A stretch of 9,368 nt of DNA, from positions 1-9,368 of the forward strand of contig JAIRQI010000087.1 of assembly GCA_031256575.1 (NCBI GenBank), in the 5' to 3' direction. Under the pieces are notes generated by a model. That model worked only from the letters and a program-made list of their open reading frames with translations, made no database searches and was not told the DNA's origin. Of the stretch, positions 1-7,158 are shown piece by piece (position 1 is the first letter of the stretch; every line of letters begins with the position of its first letter). Both the position numbers and the translations under genes were made by a program. This DNA is from Coriobacteriales bacterium (lineage in GTDB: Bacteria; Actinomycetota; Coriobacteriia; Coriobacteriales; UBA8131).

Positions 1-279
1 GTTATAGACAGTGATGCTGTTGTTAGTACCAGTCAGAGTGTAATTGCCGTTTTCAGTGTTCAAGCCCAGCACGTGCGAGGTGGCATCATATGACCACTGG
101 GATTCAGTAGCAACTTCACCGCCGTTATGCATATTGGAGCTGGCGCCGACAAACATGCCGACATCGATCGACACTTCACCCGTCGCCGCATAAGCAGTCG
201 CTGGCCAAGCCACGAACATGGTCATAGCCATAGATAATGCTAGCAGCAGCGAAAACAAGCTCTTCTTGGATTCTTTCAT
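1..279 (-). CDS. Secreted surface protein with Sec signal peptide, N-terminal fragment
   Basis: Reading the minus strand from the ATG at 279 gives 93 codons that stay open to the left edge, so only the N-terminus is present. A good Shine-Dalgarno (GGGAGGAAA) lies just upstream, at about 284-292. Residues 1-33 form a textbook Sec signal peptide: a lysine-rich start (MKESKKS), a Leu/Ala/Met-rich core, and an Ala-x-Ala site near TAYAA. The mature part is rich in Gly, Asn, Thr and Ser, with alternating beta-strand character (for example GNYTLTGTNNSITVYN). This resembles the beta-helix or carbohydrate-binding repeats of Gram-positive surface proteins such as the Cthe_2159 type, but that match is only an impression. 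The gene is divergent from the STAND gene at 661. Export is well supported; the function is not known. Confidence 0.85.
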   Translation of the reverse strand, partial: MKESKKSLFSLLLALSMAMTMFVAWPATAYAATGEVSIDVGMFVGASSNMHNGGEVATESQWSYDATSHVLGLNTENGNYTLTGTNNSITVYN

Positions 280-413
280 TATTTTCCTCCCAGCCGACCC
301 AGAGACAGTCACTCCAAGACCCACTCCAGGTTCATCCCACCGCAGTCAATTCATAGTCTTGCAGCTGGTTTATGCGCAGGACAATAAAACGACCAAGGTT
401 CGTTGCATCGGTA

Positions 414-419
414 ATTATA
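414..419 (-). promoter_or_regulatory. Candidate -10 box for the secreted-protein gene
   Basis: A perfect TATAAT reads on the minus strand here, about 135 bases upstream of the ATG at 279. No convincing -35 hexamer sits 16-18 bases further upstream, so this is a candidate only. It would leave a 5' untranslated leader of about 125 bases. Confidence 0.3.
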
Positions 420-500
420 CGGGATTTCAATAGAAAAGACGTTATTATGACCAAAAATAACAATATAGAATTCTAGGGGAGGAGAGGGAGGAGATATAGG

Positions 501-593
501 ATGGGTGCGAGAAGGGGAGACCTACGATGGCTTGTGCGTGAGACTGGGCTATTTCTGCTTTGCGAGGCCGAAATAGCCCTAGAATTATACTAA
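501..593 (+). CDS. Possible 30-residue small ORF in the leader of the STAND gene
   Basis: An ATG at 501 opens 30 codons that end at TAA 591-593. It follows a very purine-rich stretch (GGAGGAGAGGGAGGAG) that could act as a strong ribosome site. The predicted product has a basic start (MGARRGDLRW) and a short hydrophobic middle (GLFLL). The hairpin at 546-579 lies inside the ORF, so translation could affect its folding, as in a leader peptide, but nothing shows that it does. The ORF is short enough to arise by chance and no family is recognised. Confidence 0.2.
   Translation: MGARRGDLRWLVRETGLFLLCEAEIALELY
546..579. repeat. Hairpin with perfect 10-bp arms ahead of the STAND gene
   Basis: GGGCTATTTC (546-555) and GAAATAGCCC (570-579) are perfect reverse complements around a 14-base loop. 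Two further G-C pairs (557-558 with 567-568) are possible inside the loop. No run of T follows on either strand, so it does not look like an intrinsic terminator. It ends about 80 bases before the GTG of the STAND gene and could be an operator, an RNA leader structure, or neither. Confidence 0.5.
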
Positions 594-660
594 GATTTAT
601 AGAACGCTATACATTAGCTTTAAGAATGATTCACAGGCTGTCCAGGAGAGGGAGACCAAG

Positions 661-3600
661 GTGGACGATAGCCAGCTCGCAACAGATCAGAATTCTATTT
701 CGGCACTTGTCGAACCGAAGTACACCACCATGATAATCGAGAAGGTTAGGTCTCTGCTCCCTGACACGCGCCTGATACTCTTCGTGACTGCTACCAATAT
801 CGAGACCGAATGCCTGCACAAGGCCATCAAAGCGTTTACCTCAGACGATAACGAGATCATCCAATGCATGCCAGACAACAACACCTACTTCATCGGGCGG
901 ATCGGAAAGTACGGGGTGGTCCATTTCCAATGTGACGAGCAAGGCTCCATAGCCAAGCGTGGCGCGATAACTACAACCGGCGATGCTTTGAATACCTGGC
1001 ACCCAGATGCTGCGATCATGGTCGGTATCGCATTCGGCAAGGATAAGAAGAAGCACCAGATCGGCGACGTGCTGGTATCGAAGACAGTCTTCAACTATGA
1101 GGATGTGAAGGTAGAGAAGGATAAGGTCACACCAAGGTCAAGCGCACCAGAAAGTGGTACCGTCCTATTCAACAGGTTCAAGAATATCCAGGGTTGGGAA
1201 TGCATGCTAGAGAACGGCAAGCCAGCCCACAGACGGATAGGGATGATGATTTCCGGCGAGAAGCTGGTGTCTTACGAGGCTTTCAAACAGGGTTTATTCA
1301 CTGGAAACACTGAAGAGGCAGTGGGCGGAGACAAGGAGTCGTTCGGCTTTCATTCTGCTGTGTCCAGCCACCTCTCCGAGTGGATAGTCGTCAAAGGCAT
1401 CTCTGACTGGGGAGACAGTAACAAGGGGTACCAGAAAGACGAGCGCCAGCACATCGCTGCTAGCTCAGCTGTCTCGCTTTGCCAGAAGGTACTGGAGTCG
1501 AGTGGGTTAGATAGAATACACAGGAATCCCGACAGGGTGGCAGCTGCTCTAGCACATGCTGAGGTTGAGACAGCTGGTAGCGGGCAAAAGACTTCTGAGG
1601 TCGGCACATACAAGAACCTACCAGACCGAAATCTCTACTTCGCTGGTAGAAAGCTTGAGCTAGAGCAGATCGAGGCTGCTTTCACCGATGGACAGCGGGC
1701 AGTGCTCACCGGCAATGGCGGCTACGGCAAGACCCAGATCGCTCTGGAGTATGCCTACCAGCACCTTGGAGACTACCAGCACATCTGGTGGGTGAACGCA
1801 GAGTCCGAACTCAGCTTACAAAATGATTACCGGGAGTTCGCTCAATACAACGGCCTGTCCTCATCCTTCAACGAGGAGTTCGACCAAGTACTACGTTTCA
1901 TGAAGCGCTGGTTTGCAGAGAACAGCGGCTGGCTCTTCGTCTACGACAACGCAGAGGGAGTAAAGAAGCTCGAAGTCTACCTGCCTGGTGGAACCGCAAA
2001 AGGATGCGTCCTGGTTACCACCAGGGATACCCGGCACAAGATACCTGGCAAGACTATCAGCACCGATGTGTTCATGCCGGATGAGTCGCGAGCTTTCCTG
2101 AAAGAGCGGCTCACAGAAAGCAGTGTCGAGGTCACAGACAATGAAGCCAACCAGCTGGCAGACCTGCTAGGTCATCTACCGCTTGCCCTAGAGCAAGCTG
2201 CTGCTTATATCTACAGGCATCAACGCTCGCTCGTCGAATACATCAATCTTTTCCAGAAACATGGGGTTAGAGTGTTAAAAGGCACTGAAGACGAGGAGAC
2301 AGTACTGACGACCTGGAGCATATCATTCGGAGCGATCGAGTCTGTTGCCGCTAAGCAGCTTTTTAATGTCTGTGCATACCTGGCTCCCGACGACATCCCG
2401 CTGAACCTGCTAATTGATGGGCGCGAAGAGCTGCCAGAAAAGCTCCAAAGCGAGCTTTGCTCTGACGAGTTCCTGCAAGACGAGCTACTCGATGAGCTAA
2501 GGCATTACTCGCTAATCAGCCTCAAGCGCGAGAACAACGACCCATTGATATCTATCCACCGCCTGGTGCAACAAGTCGTCAGAAAAGAGCTGGGAGCTGG
2601 ATCCGAGTGGTTAGAATTCGCCCTTAACACATCAAATGCCGGCTACACCTATGAAACTGTGGATGTAGAGTCAGCATCTTCTTTCCGGTTACAGCTGCCA
2701 CATGCACTAGAGGTCGCCGAGCAGGCTGAGGATGTATTCACTGGGGAGGACAACCGACGCTTCGAGGCTGCTTCGCTGTTCATGAAAGCTGGGTATGGGC
2801 TTCACAACCAAGGCGACTACCCGAAGGCCCTGGAGTTGCACCAGAAGGCCCTGGCCATCAAGGAGGAGGTGCTAGGCGACCGGCACCCAAGCACGGCGAT
2901 GACATATAGCAACATCGCTGCAGTCTACCACGCCCAAGGCGACTACCCGAAAGCCCTGGAGTGGAACCAGAAGGCCCTGGCCATCAAGGAGGAGGTGCTA
3001 GGCGACCGGCACCCGGACACAGCGACGACCTACAACAACATCGCCGTCGTCTACCACGACCAAGGCGACTACCCGAAAGCCCAGGAGTGGTACATGAGAG
3101 CTCTAGTCATCAACGAGGAGGTGCTAGGCGACCGGCACCCTGACACGGCGAAGACCTACAACAACATCGCCACCGTCTACTTCACCCAAGGCGACTACCC
3201 GAAGGCCCTGGAGTGGTACCAGAAGGCCCTGGCCATCTACGAGGATGTGCTAGGCGACCGGCACCCTGACACGGCGACGATCCACAACAACATCGCCAGC
3301 GTCTACCGCGCCCGAGGTGACTACCCGAAGGCCCTGGAGTGGTTTGTGAAGGCCCTGGCCATCAACGAGGAGGTGCTAGGCGACCGGCACCCAAGCACGG
3401 CGATGTCCTACAACAACATCGCAGCAGCCTATCACGCCCAGGGTGACTACCCGGAGGCTCTGGAGTGGTTTGAGAAGGCCCTGGCCATCTACGAGGAGGT
3501 GCTAGGAGACCAGCACCCTGACACGGCGACGATCTACAACAACATCGCCAGCGTCTACCGCGCCCAAGGCGACTACCCGAAGGCCCTGGAGTGGTATGAG

Positions 3601-3708
3601 AAAGCACAGGTCATTAATCTAGAGGTTTTAGGTCCCGATCATCCTCACACACAAATCACTAAAGTCAGCATCGAAAGTGTTAGAAGAAAGATCTCTTCTC
3701 CCGAATAG
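661..3708 (+). CDS. NLR-like STAND NTPase: PNP-fold effector, NB-ARC, TPR sensor repeats
   Basis: This 1015-residue protein starts at a GTG with a strong ribosome site at 644-654. Residues 35-285 match the nucleoside phosphorylase/nucleosidase fold: strand FVTATNIETE (41-50), VGIAFG (121-126), GDVLVS (135-140), an ISGE segment (198-201), and KGISDWGD (245-252) carrying the likely catalytic Asp249. Residues 326-520 form an NB-ARC-type STAND NTPase: FAGR (327-330), Walker A GNGGYGKT (351-358), Walker B LFVYDN (425-430), LVTTRD (451-456) and GHLPLAL (504-510). A winged-helix-like part ends in the MHD-like IHRLVQ (632-637). Residues 705-990 hold TPR repeats with a strict 42-residue period. In this family the repeats sense a trigger, the NTPase oligomerises, and the N-terminal domain acts. 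PNP effectors of several anti-phage systems cleave ATP or other nucleotides. An immune or abortive-infection role is therefore inferred; the substrate and trigger are unknown. The gene stands alone and converges on the lipase gene. Confidence 0.9.
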   Translation: MDDSQLATDQNSISALVEPKYTTMIIEKVRSLLPDTRLILFVTATNIETECLHKAIKAFTSDDNEIIQCMPDNNTYFIGRIGKYGVVHFQCDEQGSIAKRGAITTTGDALNTWHPDAAIMVGIAFGKDKKKHQIGDVLVSKTVFNYEDVKVEKDKVTPRSSAPESGTVLFNRFKNIQGWECMLENGKPAHRRIGMMISGEKLVSYEAFKQGLFTGNTEEAVGGDKESFGFHSAVSSHLSEWIVVKGISDWGDSNKGYQKDERQHIAASSAVSLCQKVLESSGLDRIHRNPDRVAAALAHAEVETAGSGQKTSEVGTYKNLPDRNLYFAGRKLELEQIEAAFTDGQRAVLTGNGGYGKTQIALEYAYQHLGDYQHIWWVNAESELSLQNDYREFAQYNGLSSSFNEEFDQVLRFMKRWFAENSGWLFVYDNAEGVKKLEVYLPGGTAKGCVLVTTRDTRHKIPGKTISTDVFMPDESRAFLKERLTESSVEVTDNEANQLADLLGHLPLALEQAAAYIYRHQRSLVEYINLFQKHGVRVLKGTEDEETVLTTWSISFGAIESVAAKQLFNVCAYLAPDDIPLNLLIDGREELPEKLQSELCSDEFLQDELLDELRHYSLISLKRENNDPLISIHRLVQQVVRKELGAGSEWLEFALNTSNAGYTYETVDVESASSFRLQLPHALEVAEQAEDVFTGEDNRRFEAASLFMKAGYGLHNQGDYPKALELHQKALAIKEEVLGDRHPSTAMTYSNIAAVYHAQGDYPKALEWNQKALAIKEEVLGDRHPDTATTYNNIAVVYHDQGDYPKAQEWYMRALVINEEVLGDRHPDTAKTYNNIATVYFTQGDYPKALEWYQKALAIYEDVLGDRHPDTATIHNNIASVYRARGDYPKALEWFVKALAINEEVLGDRHPSTAMSYNNIAAAYHAQGDYPEALEWFEKALAIYEEVLGDQHPDTATIYNNIASVYRAQGDYPKALEWYEKAQVINLEVLGPDHPHTQITKVSIESVRRKISSPE
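2812..3660 (+). repeat. Seven tandem 126-bp repeats coding for TPR units
   Basis: GDYPKA or a close variant recurs at residues 718, 760, 802, 844, 886, 928 and 970, exactly 42 residues (126 bases) apart. Each unit carries a form of GDYPKALEW, a KALAI helix, EEVLGDRHP, TA and NNIA, as in kinesin-light-chain TPRs. The units are very similar at the DNA level too, third codon positions included: GAGGAGGTGCTAGGCGACC recurs almost unchanged. The last unit diverges after about residue 985. Such identity points to recent duplication or gene conversion and allows the copy number to change by recombination. Confidence 0.93.
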
Positions 3709-3918
3709 ACACTCGAGCCATTCGAAGCTTTAACCAACCCTCAGCTCCTGATGCCTAACCACATCCACGCTTCGAGGATGTTCGCATGTTTAGCGGCGCG
3801 GCGACCGAATAGCAGGTTCCGGGTAATGTGAAACCACGTTGAGCGTACAGCTAGTAGTATTGCGCCTTTCTGGTTTGTAAATATAACCTTTTGCATGGAA
3901 AGCTGGTCCTCATCACGC

Positions 3919-5559
3919 TCAGCCGATGGAGTCTATCTTCGATGATGCCGATTGAAGTGATTCGGTCATTTCATGTAAGCCAGCCTTGATCTGCCTCAGC
4001 TGGTCGTTAATGCTGCCGATCTTCTCTGCATGGGCTCTGTCAACAGCTATGGCTTCGTCGAAGACACGGTTGATCTCGGCCTTGCTGGCAACAAGCTCCC
4101 GCTCGAAATCGGCATGGAAGTTTAGCATGCTCTGAAAGTAGGGGAAGGCCTCTGGTACCAGCCGTTTGCACTCCCGCTCGAACTCATCCCACTCTACGTA
4201 GTGGGAGGCATCCATAGGAGCGTCTGTAATCAAATTGTCGATGATAGACAGTATTTCAGCCCGAGTGGAATCGGAAAAGTCACGCCGCCGGCCACCGGTA
4301 CCGGGCTGGGGCAGGCTTTTGAAGACACCGCTACTTGACATGATCCCTCTGATAGAGGGTTGTGAGGCTGTTCTATAGACATAGTTCCGGTAGTCGATGT
4401 TGGATTGCCCGACCCTGGTGAAGTGCTGTTCGAGCATGTTGCCCAGCCAGGTGCCCATCTCTGAGTAGGCTTTGTTGTAGTTGTTGCTGGACTCGCTGGA
4501 ACGGTCGAGGTAACCTACGAAAACCTCCGGGGTGAACGGGGTATATACATTCCTGTAGAAAGTAAAGAGCCTGTCCAGCAAGAAGAGTGGGTTGAGGACA
4601 GAGGAAATCGTCGGTAACCACGACCAGACCAGCAGGTGTAAATAAAACTGGTCATCGAAGTTTGTTTCTTCGGGGAAAGCCCTGGGGACAACCATGCCGT
4701 TGTCATCGAACACCAAAGCGGCTGGGCTGTGGTTACCTGCAATCTCAGGGGTGTTGCTTGGATCCCTGTCAGGAGCTATGCCATATGTACCCTTGGTTTT
4801 CCTGCTCCCATAGATAGTGGTCGTCCCGGCATATCTCATGCCACCACACGAACCCCAGCTGTAGTCGATGTGTACCACTATGTCTTTTACCTGGTCGAAT
4901 TCCTCCTGGTACTTCTGGATATGGGCCTGGGAGTTTCCCGGTGAATCAAAGCAGACGCACTGGTTAATCTTCAAGCCAAACCGGTTGGCAGCCATCGTCA
5001 GCTGCTCGGCATCGTTACCACCAAGAGAGTGGCCAGTCACGGCAATGTACTGGTAGCGTTCGCCAAAACCGCTATCTGCTAGCAGCTGCGCGTAGTCCTC
5101 AGCGCAGCTCTGGTGTTTGGACATCAATGAGAAAGGCAGGAGAAAAGCGGGGATCCAATCTTGGAAAAGGTTGTCATCAGGACCCTCTGAGCCACGGCAG
5201 GCGATGATGGCAGACCCTGGGGAGGTCTCGAACACGCAGCCTGAGAAGCCTTGGTTCCTGTTGATATCTGGGTCAGAGTAGTCGACCAGCTTCCAGTCTT
5301 GGACTTCGTCCCAGTCCAGGCCGCCTTGCTCGAGGCACATTGTCGTCCAGCCGACATACTGCTGGCACCTGTGCTCAGGGTCCTGGGCGAATTCATAGAT
5401 TTCGTTGATCGAGTAGTCGCGATATTCGTAGTCAAAATCGTCTATCATTTTTCTTACGACTATCCCGTAATCGTCATAGGAGAGGATGCACGCATAGTCG
5501 AGCTCCTGGTGCGAGTAGCCTTCAGGAGCATCACTGTCTGCAGAGTCACTTAGATTCAT
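3919..5559 (-). CDS. Alpha/beta-hydrolase lipase (Mbeg1/DUF2974-like) with helical C-terminus
   Basis: The 546-residue product has the serine-hydrolase elbow GHSLGG (176-181, nucleophile Ser178), preceded by strand YIAVT and by IIACRGSEG (118-126) with QDWIPAF (133-139). This layout resembles Mbeg1-like/DUF2974 and class 3 lipases. CFDSPG (203-208) follows the elbow at the usual distance. Asp205 or another nearby Asp and His277 (GNHS) are candidate triad members. Residues 305-337 are hydrophobic and aromatic, possibly a lid or membrane-touching part. Residues 430-546 are predicted helical and the last 65 look like a coiled coil. There is no signal peptide. The ATG at 5559 has AGGGA about six bases upstream and lies 19 bases after the lipoprotein stop, so both genes are probably one transcript. 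A lipid-hydrolysing role is likely. Use as a type VII secreted toxin is inferred from the domain order and neighbour. Confidence 0.8.
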   Translation of the reverse strand: MNLSDSADSDAPEGYSHQELDYACILSYDDYGIVVRKMIDDFDYEYRDYSINEIYEFAQDPEHRCQQYVGWTTMCLEQGGLDWDEVQDWKLVDYSDPDINRNQGFSGCVFETSPGSAIIACRGSEGPDDNLFQDWIPAFLLPFSLMSKHQSCAEDYAQLLADSGFGERYQYIAVTGHSLGGNDAEQLTMAANRFGLKINQCVCFDSPGNSQAHIQKYQEEFDQVKDIVVHIDYSWGSCGGMRYAGTTTIYGSRKTKGTYGIAPDRDPSNTPEIAGNHSPAALVFDDNGMVVPRAFPEETNFDDQFYLHLLVWSWLPTISSVLNPLFLLDRLFTFYRNVYTPFTPEVFVGYLDRSSESSNNYNKAYSEMGTWLGNMLEQHFTRVGQSNIDYRNYVYRTASQPSIRGIMSSSGVFKSLPQPGTGGRRRDFSDSTRAEILSIIDNLITDAPMDASHYVEWDEFERECKRLVPEAFPYFQSMLNFHADFERELVASKAEINRVFDEAIAVDRAHAEKIGSINDQLRQIKAGLHEMTESLQSASSKIDSIG

Positions 5560-5578
5560 AATCGTTCCCTAATGATTC

Positions 5579-6580
5579 TCATTGATAAATCCGCTCGCCA
5601 ATTTCAACCTCAGAATCTCGAACCTTCACACGGAACAAATCAATGGGCTGGCCTTCTAGTACCATTCTGCTGGAATAGAACCAAGCAGTACTCAAAAAGT
5701 GGTCGTGGTACTCCTTGAAGTCCGTCTCCTTCACGACATAGATACTGATGCTGCTCTGGGTGTCACCCAATAAATGGAAAGCCTTGATCATCGCTTCAGA
5801 GAATGCAGGAGAAGTCCTGGGACTCTCGACCTCTTCAGTGATTACGATAGTAGCGGATATCCTCACTTCGTGATATCTATCAATGAAGTCCTCGAAGGAG
5901 ACATCAGGGTTGTACTCGTGTTCACGATTAACTCCCAGGTAGTACGTGTCAACAACTCCATGGGAGGCAGACTTTATACCTTGCTCGTCTAGACACTCAT
6001 TGATAATCTCTTCTGCCTGGCGACCCAGCTTGCGGCCTACATACGTATCGTCAAGAATCTTCTCCTCAGAGACACTGATCTCTAGGTCGAACACCAGATC
6101 TGGCTCATTTGTTGCACAGCAGAAAGCCTTCGGCTTGCTGGAAGTGTTGAAATTGTAGGCCTTCTCGACAATCTTAAACGCTCGGTCGTACTTATCCCTC
6201 AGTAGGTCTAGTGCCAACATGCTTCGGCTCCTTATACATCCAGTCAGGTTGAGTGCTGTTATAGACAAAACCCCGGTTGCCAGCAGCTTCAGTATCTCTC
6301 TACGGGTTAAGCTGACACTTCTAGGTGCAGTTTTGTCGCTGACCAGTTTGTTGCAAAGCTCGCCAGAAACCAGCTTGCTGCGAGACTCGCCATAGACCAA
6401 CTTGCTACGAGGCTCTTCACAAGCTGGAAGACTGTTGTGGCTTGGGGGCTGTTCAACAGGCAAGGATCCAGAAGTGGTTTGGTTTTGCTCTACAGGCAAG
6501 GCATCTTGGGAAGCGTGAGCCTCTCCGATGTTGTTATGCTTCTCGCTTTGTGTTTGCTCGTTTACCACTCCGACAGCCAT
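5579..6580 (-). CDS. Tat-type lipoprotein with ~90-residue repeat-bearing N-terminal extension
   Basis: The 333-residue product carries an export signal well inside the chain: twin-arginine motif LTRREILK (91-98), a hydrophobic stretch, then lipobox LTGC (112-115), so Cys115 is the predicted lipidated residue. The mature part (115-333) is a mixed alpha/beta protein of no recognised family. It includes a strand pair around VRISATIVITEE (239-250) and SSISIYVVK (276-284). The ~90 residues before the RR motif are hydrophilic and hold three nine-residue repeats (RSKLVYGES type) and two LPVEQ copies. No internal Met precedes the RR motif, and the ATG at 6580 has a perfect AAGGAGG, so the extension appears genuine. 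It is the first gene of an operon with the lipase. A lipase-binding or immunity role is inferred from position only. Confidence 0.8.
   Translation of the reverse strand: MAVGVVNEQTQSEKHNNIGEAHASQDALPVEQNQTTSGSLPVEQPPSHNSLPACEEPRSKLVYGESRSKLVSGELCNKLVSDKTAPRSVSLTRREILKLLATGVLSITALNLTGCIRSRSMLALDLLRDKYDRAFKIVEKAYNFNTSSKPKAFCCATNEPDLVFDLEISVSEEKILDDTYVGRKLGRQAEEIINECLDEQGIKSASHGVVDTYYLGVNREHEYNPDVSFEDFIDRYHEVRISATIVITEEVESPRTSPAFSEAMIKAFHLLGDTQSSISIYVVKETDFKEYHDHFLSTAWFYSSRMVLEGQPIDLFRVKVRDSEVEIGERIYQ
6342..6422 (-). repeat. Three 27-bp tandem repeats in the lipoprotein gene
   Basis: Units at 6342-6368, 6369-6395 and 6396-6422 each begin ACCAR on the plus strand and encode nine-residue repeats around SKLV/NKLV (residues 58-84). 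The first two units match at about 20 of 27 bases. They lie in the extension before the export signal, where a change in copy number would keep the frame. Confidence 0.75.
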
Positions 6581-6590
6581 GGTATGGTCG

Positions 6591-6597
6591 CCTCCTT
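6591..6597 (-). promoter_or_regulatory. Perfect Shine-Dalgarno AAGGAGG fixing the lipoprotein start
   Basis: AAGGAGG reads on the minus strand ten bases before the ATG at 6580. It is among the best ribosome sites in the window. It argues that translation starts here, so the long extension before the Tat/lipobox signal is made rather than being a start-site error. Confidence 0.75.
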
Positions 6598-6631
6598 GCT
6601 CCTCTCACTGGCAATCCATGGACACGAGGCA

Positions 6632-6637
6632 ATTCTA
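6632..6637 (-). promoter_or_regulatory. Candidate extended -10 for the lipoprotein-lipase operon
   Basis: On the minus strand TGGTAGAAT reads as an extended -10 (TG-n-TAGAAT, one mismatch to TATAAT), about 50 bases upstream of the ATG at 6580. No good -35 is seen. TAGAATTGC also occurs about 50 bases further upstream, so the assignment is tentative. Confidence 0.25.
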
Positions 6638-6812
6638 CCAGTTATGACGGCCATTGTTGTGACTATGAAATCAATCTGTGTCGCAATTCTAGTTATGGGA
6701 GAATCACAGGTTAGGTCTATAGAGGGGTATAAAGTATCTCGACAAGCAGGTTATGCTTCGCTCATACTCTCTTAAGTGATAAATATAGCAAATAGCATTT
6801 ACTGAGTAGAAG

Positions 6813-7157
6813 CTAATCCGCCTCAGATAGGGCATTCACGAGTAGAACAGCCAGAGCTGGCATACTCACTTTACAGGTTTCCCAAAGCATTGCGGGGTTG
6901 ATGGCACCATAATCGTGAATGATATAGTTACGGTTTGATATAACCTTTCGCCATGGTATAGCAGGGTGTTTTGATTGATATAGATCACTCACTTTGTTCA
7001 TTGCTTCGCCAACGATTGCAGCCTGATACGCTGCAGCGGAGACAATGAGCTCGTCATCTACAAATTCTTCTCGAGTCTTGCCGGAAAGGAATTGTTCTAT
7101 CTTACTAATTGCCTCCAAAGCATCCTGGATATACAAAGCATCGTCTTTTGGCATCAT
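6813..7157 (-). CDS. hepT: HepT-family ribonuclease toxin (DUF86)
   Basis: The 114-residue all-helical protein has the family signature RX4HXY as RNYIIHDY (Arg76, His81, Tyr83), the usual HepT length, and the typical opening DALYIQDALEAI. HepT toxins are HEPN-fold ribonucleases with the active site around Arg and His. The cognate MntA nucleotidyltransferase silences them by adding AMP units to the Tyr of the motif, which is present here. The start codon lies one base after the mntA stop, with AAGGTGG of the mntA tail as ribosome site, so translation is probably coupled. Met2 is an equally usable start. All key residues are intact, so the toxin looks functional. Confidence 0.9.
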   Translation of the reverse strand: MMPKDDALYIQDALEAISKIEQFLSGKTREEFVDDELIVSAAAYQAAIVGEAMNKVSDLYQSKHPAIPWRKVISNRNYIIHDYGAINPAMLWETCKVSMPALAVLLVNALSEAD

Positions 7158-7158
7158 T

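Larger units (their letters stand above)
280..660. other. Divergent intergenic region between secreted protein and STAND gene
   Basis: These 381 bases separate two divergent genes. They hold the ribosome site and candidate -10 of the minus-strand gene, a purine-rich stretch at 474-500, a possible 30-codon ORF at 501-593, a hairpin at 546-579, and the Shine-Dalgarno of the plus-strand gene (AGGAGAGGGAG, 644-654). TATACT at 586-591 and TATACA at 608-613 resemble -10 boxes for the plus-strand gene, but neither has a good -35 at normal spacing. No tRNA, riboswitch or mobile-element end was recognised. Confidence 0.6.

Noticed and set aside
218..433. Plus-strand frame overlapping the secreted-protein signal peptide
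   Set aside because: It lies antisense to a clear signal peptide with its own Shine-Dalgarno and encodes no recognisable domain.
546..579. The hairpin as an intrinsic terminator
   Set aside because: No T-run follows on either strand and no gene on either strand ends just before it.
2961..3607. Open frames on both strands across the TPR repeat region
   Set aside because: They are produced by the 126-bp repeat period, give low-complexity Arg/Pro/Gly-rich products and overlap the strongly supported TPR coding frame.
2812..3660. Regularly spaced repeats as a CRISPR array
   Set aside because: The repeats lie within one reading frame, have a 126-base period with no unique spacers, and encode TPR helices.
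3709..3918. Search for a shared terminator or small gene between the convergent STAND and lipase genes
   Set aside because: Only weak inverted matches (TCGAAGC with GCTTCGA, 40 bases apart; CATCC with GGATG) were seen, with no T-run and no credible ORF.
5251..5553. Plus-strand frame with hydrophobic product antisense to the lipase
   Set aside because: The Val/Ile-rich product is the mirror of Asp/Tyr-rich lipase codons; there is no ribosome site.
6437..6775. Two plus-strand frames over the lipoprotein start and promoter region
   Set aside because: They run antisense to the lipoprotein N-terminus, lack ribosome sites and show no family features.
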